In this document: piece by piece, positions 56,801 to 64,000 of the stretch
Position numbering within the stretch: the stretch's first letter is position 1
Layout: every line of letters starts with the position of its first letter
Source of the DNA: Karstenula rhodostoma CBS 690.94
Lineage: Eukaryota > Ascomycota > Dothideomycetes > Pleosporales > Didymosphaeriaceae
Assembly: GCA_010093485.1 (NCBI GenBank)
Contig: MU001503.1
Span: forward strand, 566,224-630,223
Direction of reading: 5' to 3'
DNA: 64,000 nucleotides
Position numbers and translations under genes: made by a program
The notes under the pieces: model-generated
What the model was told of the DNA's origin: nothing
Databases searched by the model: none
The model's input: only the letters and a program-made list of their open reading frames with translations

Positions 56801-59738
56801 TTACGGCAAAGCATGTTGCCAACCTCTCGCCGGCCATTCTTGATCACACGCGGCAGCGTGTTGGGCGCCGTGATCATGACGCAGTAGACGCGGAGGTGGT
56901 GCTCCTGGTAAAGTACCTCCATGCATCTTTCTGACAAAGAATCGAGGAACGGGATATCCAGTTGTCGTGGGGGACCTCCAGGATTCGTAGGTGCGGTCGA
57001 CGCAGCTTGCGTCTCGATCAAAATGATAGGAAGGTATTCCCCGTTAACATGAGCGTCAAATGCAGAACTACATCAAGTTAGCAACGCTATAGAAAGAAGA
57101 GAAGAACGACTTACCAGTCATAAATCTTTGGCACCGTCTTCATAATGCTTGTAACGAGATGCTGCACGAAGAAATAGCGATGCTCAGCTTCAAACACGCC
57201 ATGCTCAACCCATTCAACTCGTTGTCGTATGCGGTCTTCATATAGTCCCAACACAAAGATCTTGCCCTCTACAATGCAGCCCAGCAACCCTGTACGGAGA
57301 AACTCCAGTTCCAACAGTTGAGGGGTCGGGCTACCCTCAACAAAGCGGTATGGCCGGGCGTGAAAAATGGTTTCGGTGTGTTTCTGCAACTGCCAGAAGC
57401 CTCCAGACAATGATGGCGAATCTATCCAAATTTCACCGACAGTATATGGCGAACACAGCAGACTGGTTTCCGGGTCTACAACAGCCAGCGTCGCATCGGG
57501 TATGGGATACCCAAAAGCGCCCACTTTCATCGTCCCAGGTTCGTTCGCTCGTTTTCGGGCTTCTTCGCCCATTGCTACAACAACTATTTCGTTCATCTTC
57601 AGTGCCTCTTTGTCCAGCAAGATCTCTGTCAGCTCTGTGCGACTCTTTTTCTGGTTCGTCTTTTTGGTTATGCCACCGCCAATCAGACTGGAGTATCCAT
57701 TGATTGGTGCGTCCTCGGCCTTTTCGTCCTCGTCATTTTGTTCCTCTTCTTCCATGCTCAAGGGGCAACCCATGCGTTCTTCGCCGCCTAGCCAGTCTCT
57801 TACAGACACTATCATACCACCGTGCTCTGGCAAGCATAGCATAGGGGCTATCAGCTCGTTTGCTCTGGGATTCCTCATCGGCCGCAACCATCGGTCTCCT
57901 AGAATCTCATGGAACTCTGTGTCGACAGTCAGTGTATCTATCAGACACAGCTTCACTGAAGAGAAATTGGGGTCCAAATTTTTCTTAAAATTGCGGGTCG
58001 CCATGGGGTCCGTCTGGTAGTTGTACGCAGCACGCTTCAATCCAGGATAGTCAGCTACCATGATGGTAGTCTTGTATTTAGTGATAAGATGCGCGTACAG
58101 TCCCGGTGTCTCGACTGTCTGCGCTTCCATCCATACTGTGGTGTGTCCGCCGTAGACGGCGTACAGCACACCGAGAATCAGACCAGCGCTTTCGCGAGGG
58201 TCCAGATAACTCAGGATGACCTCGGTAGGTGAAGACCTTGGAGGGCTTGCAATGAAGTTCCCATTCTTGTCTCGTAAGCTCGTGTTGAAGGTATCTGAGC
58301 TGCCGCCCACTGGAATTGTAGTGATGACGGCGCTGATACACGCCATCTGGTGCATGATGGTACGGTGGCTGAGTACGACTCCGCGCAAGTCACCGGTCGG
58401 GGCGCGCGAAAATTCAATGTACGCCACCTCGGGAACCTGCAGTGGAGGTGTGTCGTCGTGTTTCTTTGGATGATGGCTTCCGAACTCGTTGGTCTTCCAC
58501 CATTCGACTCCGCTTGGCCATTTCAGGCGATTCTGGCTGATGTCACGGTGGAAGGCCTTGAGGTTGTTATCGGTGGTGAGGGCAAGATGCGCCTGGGTTG
58601 TGGTCAAGAGAAGGTTGAGTTTCTGGTAGTCGTCTACGCTATTAATGGGGACTGCAACAACGCCTGCAATGAAGCATCCCAGCAACGCTACGGCGAATTC
58701 GATAATCTCTGTATCGCGGTACACAAGCGCGACGCGATCTCCACGGTACAGGTTGCTCTTGTCTCGTATGACCTTTGCAACTTTTTCAGCTCGGCTCGTC
58801 ACCTTTTCCCATGTTATGGACGCCGTCTCTTTTCCCTTGGAATCCAGCACCCAAAAAGCGGGCTGGCGTGGCTGCACGCGCCCTCGGTGCCGCAAGACTG
58901 CGCCGATGTTGTCGAACTTGGACATGAGGATGTTTGGGTTGTGCGGGTCGTAGACATCAAAGGGAAGATCGCGCGGCTCGAGAGGAAGCATGCTCTCGAT
59001 GATGCCTCCCAGGAGGTCACCCTGGGTCATCATGGGCGGAGGAATGGCAGCGGTGGGGGAGAATGCATCCCCAGACGAGTATCGGTTCGGACCGCCGTAG
59101 GAATCGCGGTTGTCGTCCATTTGCTGGCCGGTGAAGTCGGAGAAGTAGCCCTGGTGTGCTTCCAGTATGGTACTCTGCCGACTGACGCCTTCGGCACCGG
59201 GCGAGGCATAGCCGCCATCGAAGCCACCCTGGGTATCCGGGTTAAAGGCAAAGTTGGACCCGACCATGGTGCCATCGCGGGAGTACGGGTAGGTCTCGGG
59301 GGTGCCCGGGCGCGGGATGAAGGTCTCGCTGCCGTACGAGGCCCGTCTCTCTAGGGAGGTGGTGCGCAAACCCAGCTGTTTCTGCTGGAAGCGACCAACC
59401 TGGCTCGGCGGGTATGCCATGTACTGGGGGCTCCCTCCGTTGTCATGGTTGCGCGGGGGAGCGCTGTAGGGCGCGTCGTCCTGGGGCAGTTCGAGCGTGG
59501 GCGGCTGGCGAGGGCCTGAGAGTGCGGCGAGCGATGCGGAGCGCGAGCCAGACTCGTCGGGCGAGGGGTTGGCAAGGCGGAGCTGGCCCTGCAGCAGCTC
59601 CTGCTGCTCGGCGCCCACGAACTGCGACAAGAGGAGGGTCCTCCGCTTTTCGTATCCTTTCTGCGTGATGTCGCCCTCCTCCAGCTCGTGGTCGAGCTCC
59701 CGCAGCTTCGCCTGCAGCTCGGCATTGGAGTCGGCCAT
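53857..59738 (-). CDS. Cps1/DIP2-family protein with two AMP-binding-like domains
   Basis: 1909 residues from four exons (59738-57115, 57067-55641, 55594-54991, 54931-53857); introns 57068-57114, 55595-55640 and 54932-54990. Order: DMAP1-binding-type helical segment (residues 5-40, LRELDHELEEGDITQKGYEK), Ser/Pro/Gly-rich linker, first adenylate-forming-like domain (about 265-880), second (about 980-1550), then a low-complexity tail. The phosphate-loop motifs are altered: FSRAPTGDLRGV in the first and WTFWTPDQRRI in the second instead of the usual S/T-G-rich loop. RTGDLGF survives in the second. DIP2/Cps1 proteins act in fatty-acid and lipid partitioning in yeast and animals, and Cps1 affects virulence in Cochliobolus; the reaction here is not assigned. 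Confidence 0.92.
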
Positions 59739-60240
59739 GGTTACAATGGCTGGGGGCGGCGCAGACAGGTGGGCGTCCAGGTGGCGCGCCACGACATATC
59801 AAGGCGCGGCGTGAAGCGTGGCGGCAGCGTGGCGGCAGCGTGAAGGGAGTGGGGGACAGGCGGTCGGGGGGCGGTGGGCGGCGGGGGTGAATGGAAGCTG
59901 CGCAGCACATGGGCCGGCGAATAATGGCAGATGCACGCGCGATGCGTCTCAGGCACGGTGCAGGATAGACGAACGGCGGCGGGCGGCTATGACGCAGCGC
60001 TTGGCTGGGTTTCAGCTGCCCTGCCCAGGCGCCCTGCCTGCCCATCCCATGCACCGACAGCCCGCTGCTATGCCTCGGCTGTGGGGGTGCTGGGCAGTGA
60101 GCACTCACCCGGCATGTCGCGCCAGAAGATATAGTAGCTACCATGTACATGGATGGATAGCTACATGTGGCATGAACCCCCCGTGATCCTCCTCCCCCTT
60201 CCCTCAAGGTGCCCCCTCCCCTTCGAGCACCACGCCATCC
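59739..60240. promoter_or_regulatory. bidirectional promoter region, Cps1/DIP2 gene / thioesterase
   Basis: 502 bp between divergent starts of two acyl- or lipid-linked genes. Purine/pyrimidine-biased G- or C-rich blocks near 59810-59890 and 60180-60235; no clear TATA box. Confidence 0.5.
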
Positions 60241-61425
60241 ATGTCGACCCTCATCCGCCCACCCCCCATCGATGCCGCCCAGTCGGCCATTGAGAACACG
60301 CTCGAGCTCACGCAGCTCTCCGACATCGACCCCGACCTCTTCACCAACAGGCGTCCGCTATGGCACCCGCCCGGCGCGCGAGGCATCTACGGCGGCGCCG
60401 CCATTGCCCAGACGCTGAGCGCCGCCCAGAAGACGGTCGAGCCCGAGTTCACCGTCCACTCGATGCACTGCTACTTTGTCCTCGCCGGAAATTCCGAGAT
60501 CCCCATCATATACCACGTCGAGAGAGTGCGCTCGGGAAAGAGCTTCGCAACGCGCACGGTGCAGGCGCGCCAGAGGGGCAAGGTCATCTTCACCACCACC
60601 ATAAGCTTCGCGCGCCAGCACAGCGCGGGCGACAAGGCGCTGGAGCATGCCGTCGAGATGCCCAACGCGCCAGGCCCCATCGAGGGCAAGGACGATCTGG
60701 ACTATGGCGGTGCTTCGACGGGCCCGTTCCAGAGCCAGAGGATCGAGATCCTGAACAGTGCGTCCCCAACCCCAACATCTCGTGGCGGATGCGTGATTGA
60801 CCAGTGACAGACGACTCGCCGCACCCGCACACCAAGAAGACCAGGCAGTGGATCAAGGCCCGCGGCACCATCTCCCCCGCCGGCGGCCACGAAGCCCACC
60901 TCGCAGCCCTCGCCTACATGTCCGATAGCTACTTCATCGGCACCATCGCCCGTGTCCACAAGCTCTGGCGCTACGCCGCAGTGCGCAAGAGCAAGACTAA
61001 GAGCAGCATAGACGAGGACGTCTTGAAGAAGCTCCTCGCCATGGAGGATGAAGACCTCAAGCGTGTCAAGTTCCTCGACCAGCACGATCTAGAGCGGATA
61101 CGTAAACTGAAGAACGGGGAGCACGAGGAGCCCAAGGAACCGAAGCAGGAGATTGGCATGATGGTCAGCTTGGACCACACCATCTACTTCCACGACCCGA
61201 GAGGTTTCCGCGCTGATGAGTGGATGTTTACCGAGATGGAGACGCCGTGGAGCGGAGATGGCAGGGGCCTTGTTTTCCAGAAGCTGTTCTCGAATGATGG
61301 CCGACTAATCGCTACCTGCGTGCAGGAAGTATGTCTCCATAAGTCTGAATTGGAAACCGTGCTAACAACTCCAGGGCGTCGTGCGATTACGTCAAGACCC
61401 CGACCCCGCGAAGAGCAAGCTGTGA
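60241..61425 (+). CDS. acyl-CoA thioesterase, TesB type, peroxisomal
   Basis: Hydrolyses acyl-CoA to free acid and CoA in beta-oxidation. Exons 60241-60757, 60811-61328 and 61375-61425 (introns GTGCGT...GACAG, GTATGT...TCCAG) give 361 residues. Double hot-dog fold: first half with GIYGGAAIAQTLSAAQKT and HSMHCYFVLAG, second half with SLDHTIYFHDP, which contains the catalytic Asp, and GRGLVFQKLF. The middle holds a charged insertion (about residues 240-300). The 17-codon last exon ends DPAKSKL, a strong PTS1 peroxisomal signal. If the 46-nt last intron is retained, translation runs on to 61583 and the signal is lost. It converges on the disrupted gene at 61522. Confidence 0.93.
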
Positions 61426-61521
61426 GCCCGCCGCATTCTCAAGTCTCCTTTCCTATACACGTTCCGCAGTATACTTTTGCACCCCATAGACTTCGCTTCA
61501 ATTTGGTTCAATTCAAGGCCA

Positions 61522-62381
61522 CTATCCAAAGGTTCCCAATAAATTGTTCCCCACACCCACATCAGCCTTCTTTTCGGCCTTGACAGCCCATTTCACCATC
61601 ATCTTCTGCAGCTTCTCCAGACACTCCTTCAATTCCTGTGCTCTAGCGACCTTGCCCTCCGGCCACCCCAAATCCTCATGCCCCGGCCAAACCGTAGCTT
61701 CCTATTGCTCACCCCGCTTGACAGCCTGTAGTCTGAAGCCCATGAAGCCGCCTTTGTCGGTGAAATGTTTTTTTGCTTCTCCTGGCAGGGATCAGTGTCC
61801 GGCGAAAACGACTAAATATCAGATTCAGGGATCCTTACGCCCAACGTTATCTGTTTCGCGGACCAGACGCAGCCAATCAATTTCCCTGTTCAGCTCCCTG
61901 GCTGCGTTTCCTTTGGCATATGTTTTCTGCTTGTTCGACTGCAGGAACTTGAGCCGCTGCAGCAGCGTGCGCCTCCATGCGGTAGGGTGCCAATCTGGGA
62001 CTTGAGTGCTGGGGTTTTTCACTGTGTAGCGTACGTCCCAGGTCAGTGGAGTGGGAGAGGGCATGTCCATGTGGGTGACAGTTATGGAGGTTTTGCGAAT
62101 GATGCTCATGAGGACGGCTGGGCTGGGGTGCGAGGATACGGGTAGGCAGGCTGGTCCAAGGCACATTAAGGAGTTGGACGTGAGGTGCAGGCGTGCTTTG
62201 TTGGCTGGGATGGACAAAGGATGGTTGGGGGTTGTGATGGTGTGGCGGCTTTGGCGCGGTGGGTTGACAATGGGAGTAAATGGCGATCTTCGGGTTGGAG
62301 GGGGAGGGGCATCTGCGTCAAAAGGATACTCAGGATAGCATGCGTGGTGTGGCGAGGATTGGTCGTGTCGAGTCGCGCCAT
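61522..62381 (-). pseudogene. unrecognised small-protein gene with an in-frame amber codon
   Basis: Two exon-like blocks joined in phase by a 57-nt intron (61782-61838, GTAAGG...CCAG). The first contains VPDWHPTAWRRTLLQRLKF, then a Lys-rich segment and IDWLRLVRETDNVG. The second reads KHFTDKGGFMGFRLQAVKRGEQ, hits TAG at 61702-61704, and continues in the same frame with WPGHEDLGWPEGKVARAQ and a helical Leu/Lys-rich end to TAG at 61522. The continuation keeps protein-like composition, so the stop is probably a recent mutation (a CAG-to-TAG change would fit), an error, or read through. The 5' end is unclear: an ATG at 62381 lies in another frame, so a second lesion or an unseen intron is likely. 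Family not recognised. Confidence 0.5.
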
Positions 62382-63546
62382 GTGAAAATGTGTGACGCAG
62401 GCAGAATGTGACGCACCGTGTGTTGAGTCAGTTCATGACCACATACACCCACCCTCGGAAACATATCTACCAGTCGATTATTGAATGCAGGTTGTGTCTT
62501 ACTATGCAGTATATAACTGCAACATCCGTCGCCGGCTGCATCCGTTCTCAGGAATTCAATCATGGCAATCATGGACTTAGACGGCAAGTGGACAAGATAG
62601 CAAAAAGATCGTCATATCGGACTAAAGGGACAAAGCGTCACCACAGACTATGATCATAGCTCCCGGCTTGGGATCACTTACAGTGCATTCGACAACCAAC
62701 CCAGCCGGTCTTCTGGGCTTCTAGTTTCACAGGCATTCTTGTCGCTTCTTCTCTAGGTTCGTAATAAGCATATCCAGCGCCTCTGCAGGGTCTGATGCGC
62801 CTTCCAAGGTAGGTGACACTTTCTTGTCATTCTCGTCACTCACTACCTTAACTTGCCAGCTGGTTCTACTGTCCCTTTTACTTCTTACTCCAATAGATGT
62901 ACAAATCCATCAATGCGGGCTTGTTCAGTGGCTGCGCATATTCTAGTCCTGAACTACACTGGTGGGAAGATCATACGAACGATGTCAAGCATGAGTTCAC
63001 TGAAGGATTTGTCCTGGTCATTGTCGAGATCCAATTAGATCCGCTGGGTTGTGTTTGTAGATAGAGGGACATGAAACTGCGCTTTTATAATAGCCGTATC
63101 GTTTGCGTTGCTTGGTCCTCGCTTCTTAACAATCGGCATCTTGCTGGTGCGGAAACATGTGACATTGTCTCGTTAAGTTATGTGTAGCTAGGGATGGGCT
63201 TGAGCATGTAGTAGCGACATTCCATTGGGGAGCAAAACTTAGGGCAAAATACGAAACGTTCTTTGTATGGGCATTTGCGCATGGAGTTGACCCAATATTT
63301 CCGGAATGACTCCGTGTTGGAAAATTGGAGTCCCCAAGAAAGCTCGGGTATGTGTTGAAGAAATCACAGACTAGGTGAGTATTCTCATCACTTACTCTTC
63401 CAGAAGCGACACTAGAAGTAGCACTCACTATACTAGGATCGCGAGAGCGAGGGCAACCTAATCTATTATCTGTGAAGATATCTGCATGGATTTGTGGTTG
63501 TGAGCACATCCTGCAACCAAAGCCATATGGATGCTTCCTGTGCTGC
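62382..63546. other. intergenic, about 1.2 kb
   Basis: No coding frame with family similarity on either strand; some AT-rich stretches around 62620-62660 and 63060-63110. Probably 3' and promoter spacer. Confidence 0.5.
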
Positions 63547-64000
63547 TTACACTTTCTTTACCAGCTTCTTCGACATCTTGAACCTCGCAAACAGCACGAA
63601 TAACGAAGAAGCAGTCGCTACTCCGCCAGCGTAAAAGATAGCAGGTCGATAGACTTCGATACCCAGTTCTTGTCCGCCTTGCTGTTTACCACCCGCGGCC
63701 TGTAGAAGATAGCCCGCAATAGGTGATCCCATCAAGTAGCCACCGCTCCACCCAGCGACGGCCATTGACATGGCCACAGCAGCCCGACCTGGACCGAACA
63801 TGCTCGCGACAACAGTCGGTAAAGTTGTGAAGAAGGAGCCATTAGCTGCACCATTGAATGCTGCAAAGACAGCAAGCGGCGCGAGCGTGTCGGAGACTGG
63901 CCAAATCGCCAGCATGGAGACAGCATTGAGTATCATCGTGATCAGAAACATGTTGACGGGGCCGATCTTATCGCACAAAGGCCCTGCGGCAAATCTTCCC
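63547..64000 (-). CDS. MFS transporter, monocarboxylate-transporter-like, C-terminal part (runs off the window)
   Basis: About 150 codons of the C-terminal half of a major facilitator; the frame is open to the window edge. It shows hydrophobic helices and typical late-helix features: CDKIGPVNMFLITM near the edge, then FAAFNGAANGSFFTTLPTVVA, MAVAGWSGGYLMGSPIAGYLL and a basic cytosolic end (FKMSKKLVKKV). The pattern NGSFFTTLPTVVASMFG resembles fungal monocarboxylate-permease-type carriers. Substrate unknown; the N-terminal half lies outside the window. Confidence 0.85.
   Translation of the reverse strand, partial: GRFAAGPLCDKIGPVNMFLITMILNAVSMLAIWPVSDTLAPLAVFAAFNGAANGSFFTTLPTVVASMFGPGRAAVAMSMAVAGWSGGYLMGSPIAGYLLQAAGGKQQGGQELGIEVYRPAIFYAGGVATASSLFVLFARFKMSKKLVKKV

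Noticed and set aside
58350..59354. 334-codon plus-strand frame opposite the Cps1/DIP2 gene
   Set aside because: Antisense to a conserved AMP-binding-like domain; no independent motif.
61682..61760. Intron from GTGAGC (just before the TAG at 61702) to a CTAG or CACAG acceptor to remove the amber codon
   Set aside because: Lengths of 70 or 77 nt break the downstream frame, which is the protein-like one.

Overview
The window is nuclear DNA of a filamentous ascomycete (Pezizomycotina; the gene set fits Dothideomycetes, genus not determinable). Evidence: protein genes on both strands interrupted by short introns of about 45-100 nt with GT(A/G)AGT-like donors and CTAAC-like branch sites, several Zn2Cys6 regulators, and fungal versions of UTP10, NRDE2, Psd1, Aah1, Leu4 and Cps1/DIP2. 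I rebuilt 20 complete gene models whose exon lengths add up to whole codons, one partial gene at the right edge, two carboxylesterase pseudogenes and two further disrupted or unresolved genes. No rRNA, tRNA, CRISPR array or intact transposon was recognised.

Layout. 0.1-6.6 kb: three co-oriented genes, a Zn2Cys6 regulator, mitochondrial succinyl-CoA:3-ketoacid CoA-transferase and an anion:cation-symporter-type MFS carrier; they could form a small catabolic unit. 7.4-9.3 kb: a small secreted crystallin-like protein and a Cys/His plus coiled-coil gene with an amber codon. 10.2-16.6 kb: housekeeping genes (Usa1/HERP-like ERAD factor, phosphatidylserine decarboxylase, adenine deaminase). 16.6-19.7 kb: about 3 kb with microsatellites and almost no coding signal, ahead of a second Zn2Cys6 regulator (19.7-22.3 kb). 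23.2-29.1 kb: glutamate decarboxylase, a DUF1989 urea-carboxylase-associated protein and alpha-isopropylmalate synthase. 29.7-40.7 kb: a DUF4484/LCHN-type protein, then UTP10 and NRDE2 divergently transcribed. 40.9-48.2 kb: an accessory-looking tract with two broken carboxylesterases facing each other, a short-chain dehydrogenase and a third Zn2Cys6 regulator. 48.9-50.8 kb: a ferric-reductase-like oxidoreductase. 50.8-53.9 kb: a repeat-bearing gene desert. 53.9-59.7 kb: a Cps1/DIP2 adenylate-forming giant. 60.2-61.4 kb: a peroxisomal acyl-CoA thioesterase, convergent with a disrupted small gene. 63.5 kb to the edge: the C-terminus of an MFS carrier.

The most notable features are two reading-frame-supported GC-AG introns, a 23-nt micro-exon in glutamate decarboxylase, a 51-nt in-frame intron hidden inside the long UTP10 reading frame, a terminal 17-codon exon that alone supplies the peroxisomal targeting signal of the thioesterase, and the decayed esterase pair. 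I found no strong evidence of a wholly new multi-gene system. All functions are family-level assignments from motifs read by eye.
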